A DNA stretch of 64,000 nt, from positions 1 through 64,000 of the forward strand of contig JAIQFK010000017.1 in the NCBI GenBank assembly GCA_020073305.1, in the 5' to 3' direction. Each line of letters starts with the position of its first letter. The stretch's first letter is position 1. The notes below the pieces were generated by a model, which was given only the letters and a program-made list of their open reading frames with translations, was not told the DNA's origin and searched no databases. Shown here in pieces: positions 34,853 to 42,820 of the stretch. The stretch comes from Terriglobia bacterium (GTDB lineage: Bacteria; Acidobacteriota; Terriglobia; Bryobacterales; Bryobacteraceae). The translations under genes were made by a program, and so were the position numbers.

Positions 34853-35352
34853 CTCCACACCACCATCACACAAAGTGCTAAGGATGCGGCTGCCAGAATC
34901 AATCCCGCTGGAGCGAGCGACCGGGCCAAGGCTGGTTTCACGGTGCCCTCGCGCATGAGCCGGCGAATCTCCAGAAGATGCTTCCGCGCGAGCGAGGCTT
35001 CGAAACCATTCGTCGCCAGTTCGAGTGCCCGCAACATTTCCTGCTCCGACTTCGGAAGTGCGCGCAGCCGGTAGTGCAGTTCTGCGTACTTCAACCGGGC
35101 CCAGAAGCTGTGCGGGTTGATTTCGCAGGCGGCTTCGAGTGCATCCATGGACTTGTATGCCTCATAGTTCATCGCGTACGCCATCCCGAGACATGTGCGG
35201 AGGTCCGCAGAACCTGGATTCTCCTTGCAGGCTTGCTCAAGTGCGCGAATGTAATCCTTCAACTTCTCTGGCGACACGGTATGCGGGTCGCGCCAGGGAA
35301 CGGGTGGAAGAACGGTTCGGGTTGCCCGGGCCGTCTGCAGATCAGTCGACAT
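34849..35352 (-). CDS. TPR-like tail-anchored membrane protein
   Basis: A 167-residue protein with TPR-like helical pairs (LKDYIRALEQACKENPGS; YKSMDALEAACEINPHSFW; LPKSEQEMLRALELATNG, about 30-120), then one C-terminal membrane helix (LAPAGLILAAASLALCVMVVW). The helical part is likely cytoplasmic and anchored to the membrane. It begins 3 bases past the Amt stop and so is in the same transcript. It could be an assembly or regulatory partner of Amt; the window has no PII (GlnK) gene beside amt, where one is usually found. Confidence 0.8.
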   Translation of the reverse strand: MSTDLQTARATRTVLPPVPWRDPHTVSPEKLKDYIRALEQACKENPGSADLRTCLGMAYAMNYEAYKSMDALEAACEINPHSFWARLKYAELHYRLRALPKSEQEMLRALELATNGFEASLARKHLLEIRRLMREGTVKPALARSLAPAGLILAAASLALCVMVVWR

Positions 35353-35355
35353 GGC

Positions 35356-37005
35356 TCAAACCTCCGCTCCCCGCGACGTAAGGTCGAACTCGGGATAAGC
35401 GAGCGCACCCATCTCCGGCAGGTCCAGTCCCTCCATCTCCGACTTCGCCGAGGTTCGCTGACCCACGAATAGGTCGACCACCAGGTACAGAACCAGGCTC
35501 GCCGAGAACACTGCTCCAATCAGCGTGGAAACCCCAATGAGTTGCGCTACAAGCTGGCCGGCATCCCCGTAGAACAGGCCTGTCACCGATCCATTGACAC
35601 CATTCCACGCACTGCCGAAGTTACTCTTGCCATCGGCCAGCAGGCCCACTGAGATGACACCCCAGATACCGCAAACGCCGTGCACGGAAACAGCGCCGAC
35701 GGGGTCGTCAATTTTCATCACTCGCTCAAAGAACGCGACCGCCACGCACACCAGAACGCCCGCAATCAAGCCGATGATCACCGCTCCGACCGGGTTGACG
35801 AAAGCGCAAGGCGCGGTGATGGCTACCAAGCCGGCGAGAAAACCGTTGCCGGTCATGGAAGCGTCGGGTTTGCCGTATGCCACCCACATGTAGAACATCG
35901 CGCTCATCATGCCGCCGGCACTGGCCAGCATGGTGTTCACGGCGATTGCGCCAATGCGCAGATTGCCGCTAGTCGATGCACCCAGCGTCGATCCCGGATT
36001 GAACCCAAACCACCCGAACGCGAGGATGAGGCATCCGGTAATCACCAATACAAGATCATGCGCCAGGATGGCTTGTGGCTTCCCTTGGCGGGTGAACTTG
36101 CCAATGCGCGGGCCCAAAACCATGGCAATGGCTAGTGCGGAGAGTCCCCCCACTGCATGCACCACTCCCGATCCTGCGAAATCCACATACCCTTTGCCCA
36201 AACCGAAGTTGGTTCCGAGATTGGAAAGCCAGCCGCCTCCCCAGGCCCAATTGGCAAACAGCGGATAGATGAACGCGGCAAAGACAAACGAAGAGATGGC
36301 GAACGCGGAGAACTTCCAGCGTTCTATTGCCGCGCCAGTGGGAATGGTCGCCGCTGTATCCATGAACACCATCTGGAAGAGAAAGAGCACCATCACAGCA
36401 ACATCGTTCGTGCCGTTATGCATGAGGAAGAAGCCGTTTTGCCCGAAGATTCCAAACGGCTTCCCGAACAAAGTGAAAGCGTACTCGGCGCTAAGCGGTG
36501 GAGTTCCACCAAGGTTCGCAACCGCGCCGACGCCCCCCATCTGCAACGAGAATCCAATCATCCAATAGGCCAGCATGCCGATCCCGTAGACACCGATGTT
36601 CATCATCATGGTGTGATTGGCGTTCTTCGCGCGCGCAAGGCCCGTTTCCAGAAGGGCGAACCCCAGTTGCATGAACATCACCAGATACCCTGTGACCAGG
36701 GTCCACACAAAGTTGATGGCGATCTTGTTCTGGCCGGCCTGATTGACAAGGTCGGCTATGGTGAGACCCTTCTTCGCGTCGGCGATGGCTACGTCCGCCG
36801 CGGTACCCGTGAGAGAGCCGTCGGGGTCACCCTTGGCTCGCACTTCGGGCTTGGGCGTGTCAACGCTTTTCAAATCGACGTCCGTAATCGGTTTGGCAGC
36901 AGCGGCGGCCGGTTGCCCCGCGCCGGCGCCTGGAGCCGGAGTTTGTCCGAATGCACCGGCAGTTAGAGCTAGCAGGACCCCTGCTAGTTGGAGAGACTGC
37001 TTCAT
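35356..37005 (-). CDS. amt: Ammonium transporter Amt
   Basis: A 549-residue Amt/MEP/Rh channel. A leader (MKQSLQLAGVLLALTAGAFG) precedes a long Ala/Pro/Asp-rich periplasmic extension (about 25-90). Eleven helices follow, with Amt signatures NFVWTLVTGYLVMFMQLGFA, FMDTAATIPTGA, the pore histidines in GSGVVHAVGGLSAL and VSVHGVCGIWGV, and FGWFGFNPGST. It conducts ammonium/ammonia across the inner membrane, probably as a trimer. The N-terminal extension is longer than in E. coli AmtB. It is translated after the small membrane protein genes (7 bases). Confidence 0.95.
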   Translation of the reverse strand: MKQSLQLAGVLLALTAGAFGQTPAPGAGAGQPAAAAAKPITDVDLKSVDTPKPEVRAKGDPDGSLTGTAADVAIADAKKGLTIADLVNQAGQNKIAINFVWTLVTGYLVMFMQLGFALLETGLARAKNANHTMMMNIGVYGIGMLAYWMIGFSLQMGGVGAVANLGGTPPLSAEYAFTLFGKPFGIFGQNGFFLMHNGTNDVAVMVLFLFQMVFMDTAATIPTGAAIERWKFSAFAISSFVFAAFIYPLFANWAWGGGWLSNLGTNFGLGKGYVDFAGSGVVHAVGGLSALAIAMVLGPRIGKFTRQGKPQAILAHDLVLVITGCLILAFGWFGFNPGSTLGASTSGNLRIGAIAVNTMLASAGGMMSAMFYMWVAYGKPDASMTGNGFLAGLVAITAPCAFVNPVGAVIIGLIAGVLVCVAVAFFERVMKIDDPVGAVSVHGVCGIWGVISVGLLADGKSNFGSAWNGVNGSVTGLFYGDAGQLVAQLIGVSTLIGAVFSASLVLYLVVDLFVGQRTSAKSEMEGLDLPEMGALAYPEFDLTSRGAEV

Positions 37006-37012
37006 TCGGTCT

Positions 37013-37237
37013 TCACCTCTTCCAGATCGGATTCTTCAAATAGGCGCGATTGATGAGGCCGATGATACCGAGGAGACTCACCCCGAGACCCAACAACACC
37101 ACCACCAGACGCCCGTTGATGGTGGAGGCCATCCCGAGGCTCAATAGGCTGATTACAAAGCCGAGAACCGCCACTACGATTCCAACCAGGATCACGCTCT
37201 TTTCCCTTTCATGCGAGGAATATTTAATGTTCGGCAT
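37013..37237 (-). CDS. 74-residue two-helix membrane protein
   Basis: Hydrophilic start (MPNIKYSSHEREKS), then helices VILVGIVVAVLGFVISLLS and LVVVLLGLGVSLLGIIGLI, and a basic tail (NPIWKR). Its first 14 bases overlap the end of the 59-residue gene upstream. It ends 7 bases before the Amt start codon. No family recognised; position suggests an Amt accessory protein. Confidence 0.75.
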   Translation of the reverse strand: MPNIKYSSHEREKSVILVGIVVAVLGFVISLLSLGMASTINGRLVVVLLGLGVSLLGIIGLINRAYLKNPIWKR

Positions 37238-37403
37238 CCTCCCAAGGTTTGCATTTCAAAGAAATCGCGACGGAGACGCCGAGTAAAACTATCGCGACAA
37301 TCACCAACACCAGGCTGCCTCCCGACGCGAAGGCTCCTGCCAGAGCGGCGAAGGCAAGGTAGAACGCAATGATCCCGTATGCTTGTGTCGGATTCGCACC
37401 CAT
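37224..37403 (-). CDS. 59-residue two-helix membrane protein
   Basis: Starts MGANPTQAYGIIAFYLAF, then a second helix LVLVIVAIVLLGVSVAISL and a short acidic tail (WEDAEH). It overlaps the next gene by 14 bases. The chain of overlap and same-strand order with Amt argues that it is coded. Unknown family; it is the first gene of the Amt operon that I can see. Confidence 0.65.
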   Translation of the reverse strand: MGANPTQAYGIIAFYLAFAALAGAFASGGSLVLVIVAIVLLGVSVAISLKCKPWEDAEH

Positions 37404-37720
37404 ATTTTAGAACTGTGTGGAAAGCAGTCGTTAAGCTGTACGTGGCTTAAACGTGGGAAAGCTAGAACGTGGCTTGCGGACCATTCTATCTTGCAGCCGG
37501 ATGACAAACCAATCGAAAACCTGAATAGGCCCCATACATTCTTTTGCTTGTCAACACAGGCTGCTTGCGAATCACTCCTGTTACAATTGGCAGGTTACTC
37601 TTCGCTTCCCCGTGTAGTACAGCCGCACCCAAGTCTGGCCAGGCTGCCGGCCAAACCCCAGTCCGCGACCGGCCGGCGCATTCTCAAAGTTCGAAGCTGA
37701 CTCTGCTTTTCTGCGACCAC
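37404..37720. other. Upstream region of the Amt operon, no gene seen
   Basis: 317 bases with no convincing frame. It must hold the promoter of the minus-strand Amt operon. I did not find a clean -35/-10 or -24/-12 pair. A sigma-54 site would be expected if nitrogen control operates as in other Amt operons. Confidence 0.45.
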
Positions 37721-37888
37721 ATGAGAGCAAATTCCATTCGATTGCTCGCCATCCTGATAATTCTGCTTGCCCTGGTCACGCTTGTTCTTGCGATGGTGGT
37801 TGGAGGCGATATATTAATGATTGTATTCGGCTTATCTCTGGCCGCGACCTCAATGGAATTGTTCCGGCGCGCAACCTGCACCTTATAA
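37721..37888 (+). CDS. Possible 55-residue membrane protein
   Basis: ATG 37721 opens MRANSIRLLAILIILLALV followed by a second hydrophobic run (LMIVFGLSLAATSMEL) and a basic tail. No clear ribosome site precedes it. The stop is 5 bases from the end of the converging SDR gene. It may be real or a chance hydrophobic frame. Confidence 0.35.
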   Translation: MRANSIRLLAILIILLALVTLVLAMVVGGDILMIVFGLSLAATSMELFRRATCTL

Positions 37889-37892
37889 TGAA

Positions 37893-38666
37893 TTACATGT
37901 ACAGCCCGCCGCTGACGTTGAGCTGCTGCCCGGTAATGTAGTCGCCATCGGCGGCCAGAAACCCTGCAGCCTTGGCCACTTCATCAGGCCTGGCGAACCG
38001 CTGGAGCGGGATTTTTACCCGAATCTGCTCGAGAATTTTCGTCGGTACCTTGGAAAGCATCTCGGTCGAGGTGAAACCTGGCGCAATGGCGTTGGCCGTG
38101 ATATTGTACTTGGCCATCTCGAGCGCCAGCGATTTCGTAAACGCGATAATGCCGCCGGTGCTGGCTGCGTAGTTTGCCTGGCCCAGGTTGCCGCCTTGGC
38201 CCACATACGAGGCGATGTTGATGATCCGCCCGAACTGCTGCTCCATCATGGCAGGCAGAGCCGCGCTCGTGCAGTAAAAAGTCCCGTTCAGGTTGACGTT
38301 GATCACGTCAGCCCACTCGTCGTCGGCCATCTTGCGCAGTGATTTGTCGCGCGTGATTCCGGCATTATTCACCAGGATGTCCAGGCGCTTCCACGAATCC
38401 AGAACCGTCTCGACGACGTGGTGCGCATCTTCCTTGTTCGACACGTCGCCTGGAATGAGCAGGCAATCACTCCCCATCCCACGGATCTGCTTCGCCAGGC
38501 TTTCAGCGTGCTCCTTGCTGTTCCTGTAATTGATGGCAACGTCGGCGCCGCGCTCCGCGAGCTCCAGTGCGATCGCCCGCCCAATGCCTCGCGCCGCGCC
38601 CGTAACCAGGGCGACCTTCCCTTTCAAGTTCGCCCATCGGCTTCCATTTCCATTCCCCTCTATCAT
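37893..38666 (-). CDS. FabG/PhaB-like short-chain dehydrogenase with altered catalytic lysine
   Basis: A 257-residue Rossmann SDR. NAD(P)-binding TGAARGIGRAIA (22-33), NNAG at 100-103, Ser in IINIASYVG (149-156), Tyr166 in QANYAAST. The expected YxxxK lysine at position 170 is Thr (codon ACC, minus strand 38159-38157), while the surrounding sequence matches FabG/PhaB exactly in spacing. With no other Lys in register, normal SDR proton relay would be impaired. It sits 44 bases after the thiolase gene, which pairs ketothiolase with acetoacetyl-CoA reductase for polyhydroxybutyrate or short-chain ketoacyl metabolism. Sequencing error cannot explain it simply, since Lys AAG to ACC takes two changes. 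Confidence 0.9.
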   Translation of the reverse strand: MIEGNGNGSRWANLKGKVALVTGAARGIGRAIALELAERGADVAINYRNSKEHAESLAKQIRGMGSDCLLIPGDVSNKEDAHHVVETVLDSWKRLDILVNNAGITRDKSLRKMADDEWADVINVNLNGTFYCTSAALPAMMEQQFGRIINIASYVGQGGNLGQANYAASTGGIIAFTKSLALEMAKYNITANAIAPGFTSTEMLSKVPTKILEQIRVKIPLQRFARPDEVAKAAGFLAADGDYITGQQLNVSGGLYM

Positions 38667-38710
38667 GGCTTCCCCCTCTTGATTGAGGGCCGCGTCCGGC
38701 CCTCACGACA

Positions 38711-39904
38711 TCAGTTCCCGATTCGCTCAAAAATAGCCGCGATACCTTGCCCGCCCCCGATGCACATCGTCACCAAACCGTACCGGCCGCCGGTGCGGTG
38801 CAGTTCGTGCAGCACCTTGACCGTCAAAATGGCCCCCGTGCCTCCAACCGGGTGGCCCAGCCCGATGCCACTGCCGTTTGGATTGGTCTTCTCCATCGGC
38901 AATCCGAGATCGCGGACCACGGCGAGCGCCTGGGCCGCAAAAGCCTCGTTTACCTCGAACACATCGATGTCGTCCAGCTTCAGGCCGGTTCGCGCCAGCA
39001 GCTTCTGCACCGCCGGTACCGGTCCGATCCCCATGTACTTCGGATCCACGCCGACGATTGCGTAGTCCACCAGCCGGCCGATCGGTTTGAGACCGCGCCG
39101 TTCGGCGGCGTCTCCCTCCATCAGCACCACGGCGCCGGCGCCATCGTTGATTCCAGAGGCATTGCCTGCCGTCACCGTGCCGTTCTTATCGAATGCCGGC
39201 TTCATCTTCGCCAAAGCTTCGATGGTGGCATCCGCGCGCGGCTGCTCATCGGTATCGAAGGCCACCGGACCGCTCTTCGTTTTCAACTGGATGGGCACGA
39301 TCTGCCCTTTGAACACACAATGCTTGATGGCGTCGACTGCGCGGCGATGGCTCTCGACGGCTAACGCATCCTGGTCCTCGCGGCTGATGCCCCACTTCCG
39401 CGCAATGTTTTCCGCTGTGATGGCCATGTGAACGTCATCGAAGGGGTCGGTGAGGGCTCCCACCATGGCATCAATCACCGTAGCGTGATTCATGCGCTGG
39501 CCCCAACGCATGCCGCCAATCCAGTACTGGCCACGGCTCATGCTCTCGGCACCGCCGGCGACCGCTACATCCGCATGGCCCAGTTGGACGATTTGCGCAG
39601 CAGATACGATGGCTTGCAAGCCGCTGCCACAAAGCCGGTTGACGGTCAGAGCAGGCGTCTCAACAGGCATCCCGCTCTTGACCGCAACCACGCGCGACAG
39701 GTACATGTCCTTCGGTTCGGTGTGAATGACGTTTCCAAACACCACGTGCCCAACCTCTTCGGGCGCGATTCCGGCGCGGGTCATCGATTCGCGAGCCACG
39801 GTCGCACCGAGATCAGTGGGTGGGACGTCCTTTAGCGCACCGCCGTACTTGCCGATTGCGGTGCGAACGGCGCTCAGGACCATTACTTCACGATGATTTG
39901 TCAC
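38711..39904 (-). CDS. Acetyl-CoA C-acetyltransferase (thiolase)
   Basis: A 397-residue thiolase. Nucleophile cysteine in VNRLCGSGLQAI, second catalytic region GIGLGHPVGGTGA (His), and the C-terminal Cys in TMCIGGGQGIA. GTG 39904 has a G-rich ribosome site (AGAGGGGG) about 9 bases upstream, which selects this start over longer in-frame ones. It condenses or cleaves acetoacetyl-CoA. It is followed by the SDR (44 bases), suggesting a PhaA-PhaB type pair. No PHA synthase is in the window. Confidence 0.93.
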   Translation of the reverse strand: MTNHREVMVLSAVRTAIGKYGGALKDVPPTDLGATVARESMTRAGIAPEEVGHVVFGNVIHTEPKDMYLSRVVAVKSGMPVETPALTVNRLCGSGLQAIVSAAQIVQLGHADVAVAGGAESMSRGQYWIGGMRWGQRMNHATVIDAMVGALTDPFDDVHMAITAENIARKWGISREDQDALAVESHRRAVDAIKHCVFKGQIVPIQLKTKSGPVAFDTDEQPRADATIEALAKMKPAFDKNGTVTAGNASGINDGAGAVVLMEGDAAERRGLKPIGRLVDYAIVGVDPKYMGIGPVPAVQKLLARTGLKLDDIDVFEVNEAFAAQALAVVRDLGLPMEKTNPNGSGIGLGHPVGGTGAILTVKVLHELHRTGGRYGLVTMCIGGGQGIAAIFERIGN

Positions 39905-40071
39905 GGAATGATTCCCCCTCTTTCGGTACACGAATCCTCTCAGCCCCCCGGAACGGCCCAAAGAATCCTTCAGAGATAATGCGGCGTTTTAATGATACGG
40001 GATTTCAGGATCTCTTAGTATACTGCGTTGGCACTATTTAAGATAAAACACTCTCATTCTGCGTTTTTTTG

Positions 40072-40100
40072 TTTACACTGATAACCTTTAGCAGTATTCT
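40072..40100 (+). promoter_or_regulatory. Sigma-70-type promoter
   Basis: TTTACA (40072-40077), a 17-base spacer, and TATTCT (40095-40100), in an AT-rich stretch. It resembles the promoter at 14212-14240 in sequence (both with GTTTACAC or ATTTACAC) and spacing. A start point near 40107 would leave a very short leader before the ATG at 40119. Confidence 0.55.
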
Positions 40101-40118
40101 ATGCGCGGGGGCTATCGG

Positions 40119-40340
40119 ATGGGCTACACCAGCGCAGCTACAGCCATGGCTTATTCACCCAGTTCGCGGACGGATCCGGAAGGCGATCCCATATCGCATT
40201 TGGTTCCCCGCGACGCATGGGAGACCGTGATCCGTTTCCGGTTTCTGCCGCTTTCGTATTTGACGAGTTGCAACGTAGAGTGGGACCCAGGCATTGATCG
40301 TCTGCTCTATGTTCAAAGCTTCATTGACGAAGAAGAGTAA
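40119..40340 (+). CDS. Small hypothetical protein (about 73 residues)
   Basis: Opens MGYTSAATAMAYSP and ends LLYVQSFIDEEE. An in-frame ATG at 40101 lies on top of the -10 box, so ATG 40119, with GGGGGCT nine bases upstream, is preferred. Composition is normal for a soluble protein. No relatives are recognised and function is unknown. It converges with the galactosidase gene (48 bases). Confidence 0.45.
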   Translation: MGYTSAATAMAYSPSSRTDPEGDPISHLVPRDAWETVIRFRFLPLSYLTSCNVEWDPGIDRLLYVQSFIDEEE

Positions 40341-40387
40341 CCCGCACGGCTCAACGGGAATGACGACGACACTGGTCCGAGGTCTGG

Positions 40388-42469
40388 CTATTGCCAGATC
40401 GCGACACCGCCCGGAGGAATCGTCCGGCTGCCAGTGAGTATCTTTGCGTCGGCGGGCGCGGGGATCGTCTGGTCGTTGTCGGTGAAGTTCGTAGCTACCC
40501 AGAAACCATCCCGCCAGTCCACCATAAAGTTGAGAGGTAAGCGGGTGGGCTTGGAACCGCCGGCCGCATAAACCGTTCGCAGCAGATCGGCTTCCAGCTC
40601 TCCACTGAGCGAATCGACGCCAACGTAGACGGCACGCCCCTTGCCCAGCCGATGGCTCGTCGCCGCGGCGCTTCCTTTGTAGAATTGGTCGGCATAGGAT
40701 GCCAGCATCTCTGTCCCCGGACGCGGCTCGATGATGTCCGCCCAACTGCCCCATTCATATTCTTTTCCTGCGGCGGAGACCTTGCCGTTCCGGCCCTCCG
40801 GCAGCACATCGTACTTTGGGATCGCAGCTCCGATGAGGTCATAGATGGGCTCGGCCCAGAGCGACTCCCAGATCTGCCCCCGGCGATCCTTCTGTCCGGT
40901 GCGACAGGTCAGAATCAGCGTGCCGCCGTTTTCGGCATATCGCGTCAACCGCGCGATAAGCTCTTTGTCGATCAGTTGATACGCCGGCGCAACAAGATAC
41001 GGATACTTCGAGAAGTCCTTTTCTTCAGTAATTACATCGATCGGCGCCATGAGGGTTTTCAGCGCGCGGTAGTACTTCAGCAGGTGGTCGAAGCTGTCCC
41101 AGCGAATGGTCTGCTTGTGGTTCTCCATGTCCCAGCGGTTTTCAAAGTTGTACAAGAAAGCCGTGCGGCGGGCGTTATAGTCCGCCGGTGGTGGCACATT
41201 GGGCTTGTAAAGTGTGCGCAGTAACTGGACATCTTTAATGGACTGGATAAACTCCTTCCCACCCGGCGCCAGCGTGACTCCGTCCGGTTCCACCATCGTC
41301 TTGTGATAAAGTTCGTCGCCCGCCAGCGGCTGGCGGTACCGGTATACGCAGACCAAGCGTGCGCCCAACCCGAAAGCCCGCATAATCCAGGCATGGACGA
41401 CACCGGGCTGTGGCCATGGATTCACCGGGGCCCAGTTTACCTGGCCGGGCTGGAGCTCCATCGGCCCTTCAATGCCGCTTCCCAGGTTCCTAAGGAAGTC
41501 ATGCGTAAACGAAACTGCCGCCGGATCTCCCATGCGGAAGCCAAGTTGTCCACGGAACAGCCCCCCGCTGACCGGATACATGGTGAAGGACATAATGTCG
41601 AGATCCTTTTCGGAGAGAGCCGGATTGATCAGGTCATAGTTCATCATGAAGTTGGTGGTGATCCACTGGTTCTTCACGTGGCGCCGCAGCACCGAAGCCT
41701 GGAAGCGAAGATAATCCGCCGCCTCGCTGGCGAACCAGCGGTGCAAGTCGAGCATGGAGTGCGGGTTCGCGCCGGCCACTAATTCCTGCGGGTTGGGCAT
41801 TTGAACCTGGTCGATGTTGTTGTACATCTGCGACCAGAAAGAGTTTCCCCAGTCCCGGTTCAGACGCTCGACGGTGCCGTACTTCTCGCGCAGCCAGTCC
41901 CGGAAGCGCTGCTGGGCCGCGGGAGAGTAGGACATGCCGGCGCCGTAATGGGACAGCTCGTTGTCGAGCTGCCAGCCCCACACCGTGGGATTGCCGGCAT
42001 AGTGCTCGGCCATCTTCTCGACGACTTTCTCCACATACCGGCGGTAGACCGGAGAACTCCAGTCAGCCTGCTCGCGCGAGCCGTGATTCAAGCGGGTGCC
42101 ATCGGCGCGTACCATCAGGATGTCGGGATGATTGCGCGCCAGCCACGCGGGCTGCGTCGCGCTGGGCGTGCAAAGAACCACCTTTAACCCGTACTTCCTG
42201 GCCAGGTCGACACTCTTGTCCAGCCACCCGAATTCGTAGCGGCCCTCCTCGGGTTCCATGAAGGCCCAGGCAAACTCGGCCAGGTGAATATACTCGAAGC
42301 CGAACTTCTTGATGTTGCTGACGTCGCGCTCCCACTGCGACTCCGGCCAGGCTTCGGGATAGTAGTAGACCCCGATGGTCATCATCTGTTCGGGGGGAAA
42401 CCATTGGTTGGGTTGAGCCGCGCACAGGGCGGCGAACAGCAACGTGGCGATTACGATGCGCAGTTTCAT
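40388..42469 (-). CDS. Secreted GH42 beta-galactosidase-like glycoside hydrolase
   Basis: A 693-residue enzyme. Signal peptide about 1-18 (LLFAALCAAQP). The TIM barrel carries acid/base Glu171 in GWQLDNELSHYG and nucleophile Glu338 in GPMELQPGQ. These are the GH42 pair, and Tyr/Trp-rich YYYPEAWPESQWERD is typical. Domain B follows (about 430-590, LIDKELIARLTRYAENGG) and a C-terminal beta domain. It likely releases galactose from plant or microbial glycans outside the cytoplasm. It is monocistronic. Confidence 0.9.
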   Translation of the reverse strand: MKLRIVIATLLFAALCAAQPNQWFPPEQMMTIGVYYYPEAWPESQWERDVSNIKKFGFEYIHLAEFAWAFMEPEEGRYEFGWLDKSVDLARKYGLKVVLCTPSATQPAWLARNHPDILMVRADGTRLNHGSREQADWSSPVYRRYVEKVVEKMAEHYAGNPTVWGWQLDNELSHYGAGMSYSPAAQQRFRDWLREKYGTVERLNRDWGNSFWSQMYNNIDQVQMPNPQELVAGANPHSMLDLHRWFASEAADYLRFQASVLRRHVKNQWITTNFMMNYDLINPALSEKDLDIMSFTMYPVSGGLFRGQLGFRMGDPAAVSFTHDFLRNLGSGIEGPMELQPGQVNWAPVNPWPQPGVVHAWIMRAFGLGARLVCVYRYRQPLAGDELYHKTMVEPDGVTLAPGGKEFIQSIKDVQLLRTLYKPNVPPPADYNARRTAFLYNFENRWDMENHKQTIRWDSFDHLLKYYRALKTLMAPIDVITEEKDFSKYPYLVAPAYQLIDKELIARLTRYAENGGTLILTCRTGQKDRRGQIWESLWAEPIYDLIGAAIPKYDVLPEGRNGKVSAAGKEYEWGSWADIIEPRPGTEMLASYADQFYKGSAAATSHRLGKGRAVYVGVDSLSGELEADLLRTVYAAGGSKPTRLPLNFMVDWRDGFWVATNFTDNDQTIPAPADAKILTGSRTIPPGGVAIWQ

Positions 42470-42487
42470 AATGAGCGAGTCCTACGA

Positions 42488-42618
42488 GGTTGTTAAAAGC
42501 TCCGCGAGGCGACCGCTCCCTTTGGTCGCGGCTCGGTAACGTAACTGACGGTGCAGAGGGCGGATTCCGAGCCGCGACCGTAGGGAGCGGTATTCGGCGT
42601 TTTTCAACAAGCTCTAGA
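42488..42618. repeat. Large imperfect palindrome (dispersed repeat, full copy)
   Basis: The arms pair nearly perfectly: 42513-42537 with 42568-42592 (ACCGCTCCCTTTGGTCGCGG against its complement, two mismatches). Pairing extends outward through GTTGTTAAAAGCTCC on the left and TTTTCAACAAGCTC on the right. It lies in the 351-base gap between the galactosidase and the S46 peptidase. Two half copies occur at 6976-7002 and 8984-9066. A MITE- or REPIN-like origin is likely. Confidence 0.85.
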
Positions 42619-42820
42619 TAAGCAGGGTACGGCAGAGGCGGGCGTATTGCAAAGGCTGGGCATGGCGAGGCGGCGAAAAGCGTGGCGGCCGGCATCGCTC
42701 ACGGCAAGAAACTACAATGGAAGGTCTGGGCATTGCACCACAGGGGCGGCCAAATAACGGAACGAACGCGACAGATCCGGCCGCCGTACGTCGAACGTCA
42801 ATAAGGAGTTTTGCATCCAA

